From contig NC_054757.1 in the NCBI RefSeq assembly GCF_018143015.1, forward strand, positions 5,442,001 through 5,506,000: DNA of 64,000 nucleotides, read 5' to 3'. The notes beneath the pieces are model-generated. The model was not told the DNA's origin and did not search any database. It saw only the letters and a list, made by a program, of their open reading frames with translations. Position numbers and translations under genes: made by a program. This DNA comes from Lytechinus variegatus. Taxonomy: Eukaryota > Echinodermata > Echinoidea > Temnopleuroida > Toxopneustidae. This document shows positions 18,560 to 29,700 of this stretch, piece after piece (the stretch's first letter is position 1; each line of letters opens with the position of its first letter).

Positions 18560-18764
18560 ATAAAGACAACTAATTACAGCCGAAAAGATGTATTTTTTCA
18601 TATAAAATCAATTTGGCTAAGCAGGTCTTTGGTTTCGATGTGCTATATACTGTCAGTGATACATGTAAATAGTATGTTACTCTGTCAATGTAGGTGCCGA
18701 TGTCAATTCCAATCTCCAGATCTTTGTAGTCAGGTTGTGCATGCATTCGAATCAATTCTGCCGC

Positions 18765-19503
18765 ACTGTTAAACATACTCGTAATTTTACAAAGAAAAGT
18801 CGTAAATTTACATGATGTTTACCTTTAAAAAACAGACGACACAATGATGTACATGTAACAAATCAAACGCATTTACGCAGTGATATAATAATAATAATAT
18901 AGGATATTTATATTGCGCACATATCCACCTTGTTAGGTGCTCAAGGCGCTCCTATATTACCCGGCTAAGCTAGGCGTTCATAGCGCACACAGCTTCTTAA
19001 GGAATTACGTCCTACCGGTACCCATTTACCTCACCTGGGTTGAGTGCAGCATATTGTGGATCAGTTTCTTGCTGAAGGAAATTACGCCATGGCTGGGATT
19101 CGAACCCACGACCCTTTGTTTCAAAGTCCGAAGACTAATCCACTGGGCCACAACGCTCCACATGTGACGTATAATAACGTAATACATGCGACATAACGTA
19201 ATACATGCGACGTATAATTACAAATTACAAAGTAAGATATAATAATCCAATATAAAAATACCAACGAACTATCGTATTTTTACGGTGATTGCAGTGCATC
19301 TGTCGTGTAAATAACATTCTTATTTATAAATTAACTGCGATTTTCATGTTAAATGAATGTAAAAAATGGTCTTCTTCTTTTTCTTACAGTTATCCAGTAT
19401 TTTTGCATTTTTACAGCCCATCGTAATTTAACAGTCCATACTGTTTGTGAGTCCCAGCTGCCAGTAATGATTATTGTTTTTTACAGGTTTATTTTTAACA
19501 GTG
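18765..19503. mobile_element. CACTGTTAAA-type inverted-repeat element, host of a SINE
   Basis: Left end CACTGTTAAACATACTCGTA and right end 'ttacaggtttatttttaacagtg' mirror each other. The ~460 bases left after removing the SINE at 18884-19162 look AT-rich and palindromic ('gtatttttacggtgattgcagtg'). A MITE split by a younger SINE is the simplest reading. Confidence 0.55.
18884..19162 (-). mobile_element. tRNA-derived SINE, family B, minus strand
   Basis: On the minus strand it runs from 'gtggagcgttgtggcccag' through the B-box (GGTCGTGGGTTCGAATCCC), 'taatttccttcagcaag' and 'aatgggtaccgg' to a tail with 'gcgcaatataaatatcc' and (ATT)n. Nearly full length, and very similar to the copy at 27790-28065. 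Confidence 0.88.
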
Positions 19504-19684
19504 CAGGTACCCTCTCGCTTAACCTGAGCTGATCACAGCATAACAATCAACTCAGAATGCAAACAAAATTATTAAGTTTACATCTTAATCATCAGGATAT
19601 ATTTCCCTGCTATGAGTGGGGGTTAGTGCGCATCATTCGGATTAATGCAACTTTTAAATTCACCGTCAAAAAAGAGGGGTGTAA

Positions 19685-19800
19685 ATAAAATGCCTTCTTC
19701 AAGGGTACGCGTGCGTTTCATGGCCGAGTTTCGAACCCGGGATTTACAAATGTGTAATCAGGCGACTAAGACCACTCGACCACGGTAACTCGTACCTAAA
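19685..19800 (-). mobile_element. tRNA-Leu/Ser-like sequence (SINE head or tRNA pseudogene)
   Basis: The minus strand reads ACCGTGGTCGAGTGGTCTTA, then CGCCTGATTACA and B-box GGGTTCGAAACTC. These are the A and B boxes of a leucine/serine-type tRNA, but the acceptor arms do not pair as in a working tRNA. A related copy is at 63063-63140. Confidence 0.5.
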
Positions 19801-19809
19801 TGAACTCGA

Positions 19810-22220
19810 CTGGTTGTGTTAAGATATTGCCGTGGGCATTTATTTTGCCAAATACTAATTTTGACCGATGGCCGGTGTGATGACCATTCAAAGCATGACG
19901 TGTAAGTCACAACGCCATCGGGGGGGGGGGGGGGTACACAAATGTGGTCTATCAAATCTCGGGGCTATACATTTTCATTTAGTACCCTCGGATTCCGACT
20001 CGGGCTTCTTTGAACTGTTCCTAAGTAATATTTTGGTGTTAATTCACCGTTGGGAATTATTTACTCACTTCGTGGAATTGTAAAATCATGTTAATGCCAA
20101 CAGACCTACATGTAAGTCTGATCTTTATCCCTTGTAAATCATGAATGTCATTTGTAACGTATCATTATTATGTACATATTCCACGTATTCGGTGTATCAA
20201 ATTAAATTGTTCGTACAATGTTCATTTTTATTGTTGTGTTATCATGATAATTGTTGTTATTTTTTTGTAATTACCGTCATTATCCTTGTACTTATTATTT
20301 CTTTAACCAAACAATGCTTATTTTGATGATGACAAACTAAATACACTATTTTGTTAACCTTTTTGCACATCTTATAATACTACTTTTTTGTTATATATTG
20401 ACTCTTATAACAGACTCTGTTTTATTATATTTCGTAAGTTTTTGAAATCTTTGAGCTATGGTAGGGTTGACATGTTATTTATGTCAGTTCTCATTAAATC
20501 AATGTTCAATTTATAAACATATACAGAAAACAATTCGACAAAATGAAGTAACCTCAGAGAATCTTATCAGTTTTCCATGCATGTTTCGTTTGATTTAGTA
20601 GATATTTGACAATTTTGCCATGTCAGTGAGTGCTTTGTAAACGATGTCAGTTATGAATATCAATGTTTTCTTACATGTATACGTAAATGTGTATGAAAAC
20701 CATCTAAAAACAATTCTGAAATAAATGCACAAGAATGTTTTTGTTGTTTCCCATTTGTTTGAGTATTGTCTGAGTTTCTAAATTGCTAGTCGGGCCATTA
20801 CATAAACTTTTTGGTCTGTTGCTCTTACGACTATCTGTACAATGCATGAATCATGACTACCAATACAGTTACCTTTTTTTTGTTATTTATGAAATGATGG
20901 TTCATAATTCAATTGGTTCCAGTGTGAAAGATTATGTATTTATTTTATTTTTTTGTTTCATGCGTGATCACATCAATCAAAATCACATACATGAGACTAG
21001 GGTGATACATGATTATTATGTAAAGAAAATATTACACAAAAGAAATATCTTTAAAAAATCTAGATGAATGAATGTTAATACACATCCACCCCGCCCCCAT
21101 ACTCACATCCATATTTATTTTCTCTAATTCCCTAAATTCTCCCGTTTTGTTTTCTTCCTCAATCTTTTATGGATATCTGTCCATCCAGGTTCTCAAAATG
21201 TCCTCCATCTTGTTAATTGAAGCATCAAAAATGCTTTTCATAATAAAGTGATCCCAAGGAAAATGTATATTTAATGTAAAGTCATACAAATATCTAAGGT
21301 GCGTGTGCGGTAATTATACAATATGAAAAGCTTTGATACATCGATATTGCCAAGTTTAAGCTCCTTTATTCACTTGATTTCGTAGCTGCATCGGGCATTC
21401 ATAAAGAAAACGCTTTTGATAACTCGTCCGTGTACATGGATTATAGTTAGAAGCTGGATTGTAATGATTAGGAAAATTCATATAATTGGTCTTATGTTCA
21501 TTGACCATAGGCTGGCAACCAAACGAATTCACAAAAAAAGTGTGGGAAATATAGTGATGTACGAAAATGCTGAACAACGGGCGGATATGGAAGGGGATAG
21601 GTGGACCCACTCCCAATTTATTTCGGAAATCAAATTCATAATATATTAAGAAGCATATTGAGAGAAATAATTCTCAAAAGAATAAAGTACTGTAAACTAT
21701 AACACAAATTAATCGAAAGGATATAAAATACAATGTAGAAAAAAAACTGACATAGGCCTATCAATGAACGTCTGAACTGCATGACATGTTCAGATATAAA
21801 TCGGGCAGCTTAGCTCAAGAGCTTGTAAACGCCCCGACTGCATCGCCAGAAAAGAAAACCCTCTGGAAAATGATAGCACAAATAAACTAGATCTGCGAGC
21901 GTGAAATCCAGTGAAAATGATTCAGAGATCACAAAATATATTAAAAATTATTGATTAAAAAATGCTTTGGGAACATCAACGCCCCTCTATATCACCACAA
22001 TGCAACACTGCACATATTTTAAAGAAGAAAAAATGAAAGAATCCCCATCCAACCTATGCACCTCAGCTACCAGTCCAATTTTCTGGATATGCCATATTTC
22101 ACAGCCACCACCGATATAAAATTGACATTTTGACGTGTTTGAAAAGCAGTTAAAGCTTTTTAATTCCTCCTACAGACATAACTCGTTGTGTCTTGTCTGA
22201 GACAAACAGGTCGGAGGTGG
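19810..22220. other. No gene recognised
   Basis: 2.4 kb of AT-rich intergenic DNA between the GPCR and its broken paralogue. It holds a 13-base G run at 19920 and several T-rich stretches. The open frames here (for example 20783-21067 and 21356-21649) show no domain signature and I do not call them. Confidence 0.5.
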
Positions 22221-22224
22221 AATA

Positions 22225-22640
22225 AAATTAAGTCTCACTTAAAAGTATTGTTTAACTTTGTGAGCAGCCGATTAAAAAATTATCAAACCAAGATGAAACA
22301 TGTGTACAAGTGCATGTATTAGAACTAATAAACCCTGAAAACAACCATTATTGAGAAAGAAAAGCTAAAACTACAAGGCAAACCCCGATTTTGTAAATAG
22401 GCGTCTTATAGACGCCTAAATTGTACACATAACTGTATGGGATGAAATTAAGATGGTGTTTCCGGTCAATTTATATTTCAATTTTTGAAGTACTAAAAAA
22501 TGATTTTCGAACGCAATTTTTTCAGGGCTTCATTTTTGTAACATTTTAAAGACAAAGGTGACAAGTGTGACCTTCTAGCTCTGATTTTTTAAAAGTCAAA
22601 CCAATGTTAACCAATCACTTTAAATATTGATTACCAATCA
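22225..22640. repeat. Dispersed repeat, copy 1 (inverted copy at 62335-62750)
   Basis: Phrases such as 'agctaaaactac(a/t)aggcaaaccccg', 'gatgaaattaagatggtgtttccggtca', 'acaagtgtgaccttctagctc' and 'ttggttaacattggtttgactttt' (some read from the opposite strand) occur here and at 62335-62750 in reverse orientation over about 400 bases. There is no open frame. The family is unknown to me. Confidence 0.75.
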
Positions 22641-22687
22641 GAATAGTCATTTTTTTCAAATACGTTAAGAGTTCTATCCTTTCAAAT

Positions 22688-23882
22688 ATGGATGCTGTAT
22701 TTGGCTAGAAGTAGTTGATTGCATCATTCTCTTCGTCGCTGGTATTCCTAGAAACCTTTGCATCATCATGGTCTACAGGAAACGGAAGGCAGGAGGAAGA
22801 ACCTGTTACTATATCATCTCCATGGCTGTTACAGACCTTGTCATTTGCATGATTTACCACAAGCTCTCACAGGGTCGATACACCAGCATCATCTTCTGAA
22901 GGCTTTTGTCTTTGGCAATGTATGATGGTATTTGTATCTCTCTTGTTGATGGTCGTCATCGCGGTAAATCGCTATATGAAAGTTTGTCATTCTACCGGGT
23001 CAAAGACAAACCGACAATTGCAAGCGAAAGTTACCATTGCTGCTTGTACAGTGGTTCGTTTCTCCGCAAATGCCTGGCTTTTCATGTTTGTATCTTTGCA
23101 ACACAAATGACACGATGGAGAGGTGATTTGTTGGCAGAGTCCCGAGGGTCAATTTCAGGGGATTATAACAGGTACAATGTATTTAGTTTCGTTCATTATA
23201 GCGTTCGCCGCTTATGGGGTGATCTACAGCATGATCTACAGGAGCATGTAGAACCACACAAGGATGCGTGCCAACTTGCATGCTACTCACCTGCTCACGG
23301 ACCACAGTCAGGGTATCCTACGATGCCAGTCAATGCAATAGAATCATCTCCTTCTGTCGACATGACTGAGGATGATGTCAACTGTAGAAGGTCTAGATGT
23401 GCAGAATCATAGTCGTGTCATCTGTATCAGGGTACATACAGTCAACGAATCACGAAAATGCAATAAACGAGGGACGAGCAGACCCAGTGGCTGTGCCCAG
23501 ACATACATGGTTGGACAACGCTACCAGTAATATGCCAACCCACAGCACCCTTTCAACAACATCTCGTGTGGCTCACTATGGTACCTTGAATAAATCAGTG
23601 GCATTTGGTATCGTTTCACACAAGAAGATGCCACTGGATAGGACCACTAAGATGATGCTAGAAGTGACGGGGATTTACTTTCTAACGTGGACCCCAGAGG
23701 CTCTTGCCGACACGTTTCTTCAGGAAGCCATCTCAAGTATAATAGATATTCTTATTCCATTCATTCGGGACCTGTTGTCAATCAACCACATCATTAATCC
23801 AATTGTATATGGTCTCCTCAACAAGAGTTTCAGACGGGATCTTTTAAATTGTTCGGAGTTTAATACAGTTCAAACACTATGA
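22688..23882 (+). pseudogene. GPCR pseudogene, paralogue of the receptor at 17387
   Basis: Pieces in different frames follow the upstream receptor in order. TM1/ICL1 reads GIPRNLCIIMVYRKRKAGGR, TM2 SMAVTDLVICM, TM3 SLLLMVVIAVNRYMKVCHS, TM6 KMMLEVTGIYFLTWTPE and TM7 NHIINPIVYGLLNKSFRRD. The DRY motif reads NRY. The coding path is broken by several stops and frame changes, for example after TM2 (22895-22900) and after TM5, so no full receptor can be made. It lies on the same strand 4 kb away, consistent with a local tandem duplication. Confidence 0.85.
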
Positions 23883-24082
23883 AGTCATTTTTTTTTAAAT
23901 TCCGTAGGAGTTTGACCAATTAAGGGAATATAGGTCTACAATTTAGAATGTCACTGAATGTGCACCTACCTCAATGTAGTAATATGGAATTAACTTGGTA
24001 GTTATTTCTCCGATTGTTTTACAATAGCATTGTAATACAAAACCACTTCAGATTTTCCACATATACTATATATATATAAAAT

Positions 24083-24350
24083 GATAATAATAATATTATT
24101 ATGTCCATTTATATAGCGCGCTTACTATGTGCATATACTCAACTGCATGCGCTTTGATACTTGATATCACAATTACCCCGGCTGTAGCTAAGCCGCCATA
24201 TTAATAGGCGCTAAAGCGTTCAAGGAATAAATCCTACCGGGTACCCATGCACCTCACCTGGGTCGAGTGCAGCACAATGTCGATAAATTTCTTGCCGAAG
24301 GAAATTACGCCACGGCCGGGATTTAAAGCCACGACCCTCTGTTTCAAAGT
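24083..24350 (-). mobile_element. tRNA-derived SINE, family B, head-truncated, diverged
   Basis: It has the family B tail ('tatatagcgcgcttactatgtg'), 'gggtacccatgcacctcacctgggt' and 'ggaaattacgccacggccgggatt'. The tRNA head stops inside the A-box region near 24350. Confidence 0.75.
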
Positions 24351-24439
24351 CAGTTGGTTGTACATACATATAGGAATCAGAAAATAAAAATAGCTTACTT
24401 GAGAATATTACTCAAATATTCGTGTATTATTTGTAAATA

Positions 24440-24720
24440 ATACACGAATTGACCCCCCCCCCAAAAAAAAAAAAATCACGACTAAAAAAAGGAGAAAGGG
24501 AAAAAGGAAAGAGAGAAGGGTGAAATATGATATTATTTTCTAAATAATCATTATGTCAAAATCTTTCACACAATTGAATTTTGTAATTAGAAATAACAAA
24601 ATTTTTGCACGCTAAATTTGTTTTATTTAATTATTATTTTCTTTAACAATAACAATATTTGCTGAATACGCCATATCTGGCCCCTTTAACATTTTTGGCT
24701 CATTATGCCACTGAAAAAGG
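24440..24720. mobile_element. CAGTGGCGTA-family repeat
   Basis: A C run, A run, GGA-rich stretch, 'gtgaaatatgatattattttct' and 'tatgccactg' near 24714 match the layout of the insert at 14403-14740. The terminal CAGTGGC-type end is seen only at the right. Confidence 0.55.
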
Positions 24721-24894
24721 ACCTTGACAAATATAGCCCTTAGTTAAGCAGGCTGTGATTACTTAACTTTGTTCATATTGTGCTGTTATAAACTAAAAAC
24801 CGTTTCACAGTGATTTACATGACTGAGAAACAGTTATAAAGATAGAAGAAAAAAAAATAGACTAATGGATCTTAGCAGTATCCAGTAGAAGAAA

Positions 24895-25150
24895 TGAGCC
24901 AAAATTTTTGAGGGGGCTATATGTGGCGTACCACGCAAAATTTCACAAAAAGTTACGAGCGAGCAAGGTGAACGAGCAACAATTTTGATTTTTTTTTACT
25001 ATAGAAATCCAAATTTGTGATCGATTTTTACATGATAATCAGAAGATAATACCATATAACTTCTTTCTTTCCTTTTCTTCCTTTTTTTGTGGCCGTTATT
25101 TTTTTTTTTTGGGGGGGAAGCCCCCCAAATGTAGGCTACGCCACTGACAG
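24895..25150. mobile_element. CAGTGGCGTA-family repeat
   Basis: Contains 'acgagcgagcaaggtgaacgagc', 'ttgtgatcgatttttacatgata', a T-rich run, a G run and C run, and ends 'gtaggctacgccactg'. Same plan as 51589-51827. Confidence 0.65.
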
Positions 25151-25804
25151 TATCTTGATTAATCTTCATCATAAGCGTACTTCATCGCAAAAAATAGAGC
25201 CTGACAGATTACTAAAAAATCATGCATCGAGTTAAGGAAACGTATCCACCCACGTTTATAATTCGTTAATAATGATCTTCTCTTGATGTGTCTTTATTCC
25301 TATCTCAGGTGATAAAATTTACCGAGGTCTGCTAACGCTCGTATACCGAGTATTATAAATAAGAAAAGCGAATTAGAAAATATATATTTCACATATGAAA
25401 AAGTAATTCTTCGATGAAATATACGCGGGGGCACAACCGATTTTGATTTACAACCAATGCCATAGGAACTGCTTAGGATATTAAGTATAGATTCACGATA
25501 TAATCATTAAATATTTGTTTCGTATTTATGAATGATTTATTACACTGGCTCTGACAGGCTTTCAGAGTTTTATGACGAAAAGCTTTTGCATTATCATTAT
25601 GAGACGTATGATAAGGCCATTTGCGTCACTGATGGACGTGGAGACAAAATACTAAAACTATCAATAGAATTTAATGTTGCAAAGATTTTGTCAACATCAT
25701 AAAATAAATTCTAAAAGATGGCGAATTCTTAAAAATGGAAGAGAGAACTAATCATATCATTGAGTTTTCTTTGACATTTTTACGTCAATAATCTTCCTGA
25801 TTGG

Positions 25805-26047
25805 TACACAGCAAAAACTGTGGTGTTAACCGATGTACATAGAGGACCACACCAGTTATATTACACCGGTGTTAAATTGGTGGTGTTAGTTTTACACGTA
25901 TAGGTGTTATTACAACACCTATGGTTGTTACATTTACACTCTTTGGTGTTTTGTTCAATCTCTAGGGTGTTATTTTAACACCTCAGGGTGTGGTCCTCTA
26001 TTAACACCAATTGGTGTCAGTTTTAACACCACAGTTTTTACAGTGTA
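25805..26047. mobile_element. GGTGTT palindromic element (MITE)
   Basis: The ends are TACACAGCAAAAACTGTGG and CCACAGTTTTTACAGTGTA. The core is made of repeated GGTGTTA and its complement TAACACC on both arms, and 'gaggaccacacc' at 25842 mirrors 'ggtgtggtcctc' at 25987. At ~243 bases it is a strong foldback with no coding capacity. Confidence 0.8.
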
Positions 26048-26391
26048 ACCATGTGGTGCCTTCAACTCGCTTCTTTAGTTATTTTTATATTTGTCTCTTC
26101 AAAGCAACATCCCTCTAGAAATTCTGTGAATTGATGTCAAAGATTGAATATAAATCATACCGCATACCACTTAGTATGTTAATTTTCGATCCCTAAAATG
26201 TGTTTCATGTATATCTTCGAAATTGTTATATGAGTTTTGTAATAGTCACATGGAACTTTTGAAGAGAAAGTAAACGAAAATAAAATAGAAATTAGTATTA
26301 CAGGCCTTTCTTGTTTGAGAAGGTCCAAGCAGTATTTGATTGGTTCCAAGTTAACGTGACATCAGAATAATTGTGTGATGTCCTTGTTCCG

Positions 26392-26560
26392 GGGATCGTT
26401 CATGAATTGACGTTTATCCGACACATCCTACAGTCAACATAGCAACAGTCAACATCTATATACTGTATATTTATATGCTTCAAAGCCAATTAGTATGATG
26501 CAAAATGGTAAGATCTGATAACTCAAACGGCAATGTAGATGAAATGCTCACCAGGATTCA
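26392..26560. mobile_element. Short element related to the one at 47104-47249
   Basis: 'gttcatgaattgacgtttatccgacac' on the left and 'gtaagatctgataactcaaacggcaatgtagatgaaatgctc' on the right parallel the order of the 47.1-kb copy ('gttcatgaaa..gttttatccgaca' and 'cagatctgacaacttgtcggatg..gatgaaatgctc'). Diverged. Confidence 0.45.
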
Positions 26561-26707
26561 AAGTAAGTCGAGTCGAACCTCACACAAAATCGTGTCGAGA
26601 ACTTTAACCAGGAACATTCAGTCAATTATTTTTTTTATATAGAGACTGGTTTCCGTAATCAGATCATGGCGGAAGGTAATAGTGTGAACGGTACTTGAGA
26701 ATCATGG

Positions 26708-29700
26708 CTATGTCAAATCGTTTCTATTGGCGTTAGCTGCGATGGCCTGCTGTGTCTTTGAAGTTACGCTTCGATTAGACGAGACCATCCTTCTCCGACA
26801 CGATTCCTTGTTCCTTCTTGGTGTGATCGGTCCATATGGACCATGATGCGTTTCCTTCTGTCTCGAACCAACGCTGGCGTGGTAGCGGGCGAGGATGGCA
26901 AGCTTATTGAGGACGATCTCAACAGCGAGGCAGACTTGATCCAGGTGGTGTCTCGGGACGCCTCGGTGGACGGGAAGGAAGATGACGTGGTCCATGATGA
27001 AGGATGCCGTGGTAGGTTGCCATCGGGTCTCATCGATGCCTACCAGATTTGTTGGTGGGGCATCTGGAGTGGTACTTGGGGAGACAATTAGCTCGATCTG
27101 GGCAAGGCCTCTTGCGGCTGCGATACCAAGTCGATTGAGACGCTGACAGACTTCATCTGGATCATCCTAAGAAATCATCGGTCAAAAAGAAGAAAAGAAC
27201 CAATGTGAATGGTTGATATCAATGAGGACTGAATATGAACACTCTTCTATACATGTGCTGCACTCAACCCAGGTGAGGTAAATGGGTACCAGTAGGATAT
27301 AATTCCTTAAAGCTGAATGCGCTATAAACGCCTAACTTAGCCTGGTAATATAGGAGCGCCTTGAGCACCTTTTAAACAAGGTGGATCTGTGCGCAATATA
27401 AATACCCTATATTATTATTATTATTATTACGATTATTATTATTATGTACAAATGTGTTCAGTTAAAAATGACGAATTCGCCTATATCTTATAGGCCTATA
27501 TCTTATCAAATTATCTTTGGACATTTTTCTCAAAATTAATTTCCATGCATGATATATTCCAAATTCGCTTGCAGGAAGTAATGAACTAATATTCATAATC
27601 AATAAAGAAGTATAAGTGAAAGGAACGAAGAGTTCTGAATCGCTTTTCTTACATTCCGTACGGTTCATAATGGAAATCCCCTGTCTTTCACAAACAAGAT
27701 AAAGGGGAAGAAATTTTTAGAAAGATACATCATTATGCTTCTAGGCTTTGAAAAAAAAAATAGTAAAGAAATATTCTTATATCTTTCTATTAATAATAAC
27801 ATAAGGTATGTATATTGCGCACATATCTACCTTGTTAGGTGCTCAAGGCGCTCCTATATTACCCGGCTAAGCTAGGCGTTCAGAGCGCACACAGCTTCTT
27901 AAGGAATTACTTCCTACCGGTACCCATTTACCTCACCTGGGTTGAGTGCAGCACATGTTGGATCAGTTTCTTGCTGAAGGAAATTACGCCATGGCTGGGA
28001 TTCGCACCCACGACCCTCTGTTTCAAAGGCCGGAGACTAATCCACTGGGCCACAATGCTCCACTGTATATTACTGTAATCCAAAAATGATAAAATGATAA
28101 GAGTACTCACAACAAGGATTGGGAAAAGCCAGTATCCTCTAATGAGGGCGTCGTTGCCTATCTGACCTGCTACCTGCGGAAGCCTATCTGAAACATAGTC
28201 CCCGACATCTTGCGATCTCTCCACGCCATTCGAGTCGAAATACTTTAATCTGTTTAAAAAAACACAAAGGAAGGGACAGCGATATCAAAGGTATACATTA
28301 TAAAAATTTAGTTTTGATGAACAAGTTTACAGGGAATGAATTTTCGAGTAACTTCTTAGTAATGAAGATTTTCTTTTCCCTCCTTCTAAAATGAAAAGTT
28401 ATAGATTGGTTGCGGCCAGAGGCTATTTGTTGCCATTTAAAAAAGAAGGTAAATTTGTTAGATTGTAATTAAAAAAAGAAAAAATAAATACATAGATTAT
28501 TTTGATTAAACTGTGTATGTATTATAAGCATTCATTTTTTAAAGGGGAAGTTCACCCTGACAAAAATTTTATTGTAAAAATAGCAGAAAAAATAATAAAA
28601 AATATTGCCGAAGGTTTGAGAAAAATTCATCAAATAATTAAAAAGTTATTAGAATTTCAATTATTTGATTTGTGACGTCATATGCGAGCAGCATTCCTAC
28701 ATAGCGAATGGTAAAAAATCAATGAAATGTCATTTTCTCAGAAAATTGAAAATGGTTTTCACTGTACCTTTTGAATTTCAATAGACCAATCATTTCACAC
28801 CCGATCATGAATAAAAAACAAAATTAAGTCATCAGGAACCATAAAAAATTTGAAATTCATGCATTTTATATTACATAACACATGGGGCAGCTGCTCGTTT
28901 ATGACGTCACAAATCCAAAACTTTGAACTCTAATATCTTTCTTACTCTTTAACGGATTTTCCTCAAACCTTCACCAATATTTTTTACTATTTTTTCTGCT
29001 ATTTTTACAACAAAGTTTTCTTCAGGGTGAACTTCCCCTTTAAAATGATTTACATCTAAATAAACATTAAAGTGATGTGGATCTATACAAATTATTTTGC
29101 ACCTTTGAAAAAGCATAAATGTCATCGAAGTTGGAGGCCTCTCACGCATATTACGCACCAGACCAGCCGTAGGGGGCGGTGTTAAGGAATCATTGACGAT
29201 CTTTTTGAGATCAACAAGAGCAAGTCTGGCCAAAGAAGAAAACATAGATAAAAGGCGAGGATACTGGAGAGCTTTTGCGGTTAAGGTGCAATTAAAAGCC
29301 TTTCGGATATATTCTACTTCAGATCCTTGGCGATATGTTTCCTGTAGTTTGTCCATTTTCTCAAGGAGATATTTATCCTTGATCCTTGTGATGCCGCCAC
29401 CGAACGCAGTGCACGGGTAGATCACCCCAAAGTTGAAGAATACGAGATCAGATTCTGGATTCGTGGAATAGGCTGGCGCCATGCAAGCCTGGGAACAGTC
29501 TTCAAGAACATGAACCCCATGCTCGTGGGCGAGTTCGGTGACGGCCGACAGGTCACACACCCGCCCAAATAGGTGCGTCACTAGTATAGCCACCGTGCTT
29601 TCATTGATGAGAAGCCTCAGGGCCTCAAGGTCTGGTGAGAGCTGGCCCCTGGTAACATCCAAAGGAATTACCTGAAGTCCATGATGCAGTAGTACTTGTA

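Noticed and set aside
22906-23412. 168-residue open frame as a separate gene
   Set aside because: It is the wrong frame across the GPCR pseudogene.
26764-27091. Open frames on both strands across the last DegT-like exon
   Set aside because: Only one frame continues the family C-terminus in phase with the upstream exon; the others are shadows.
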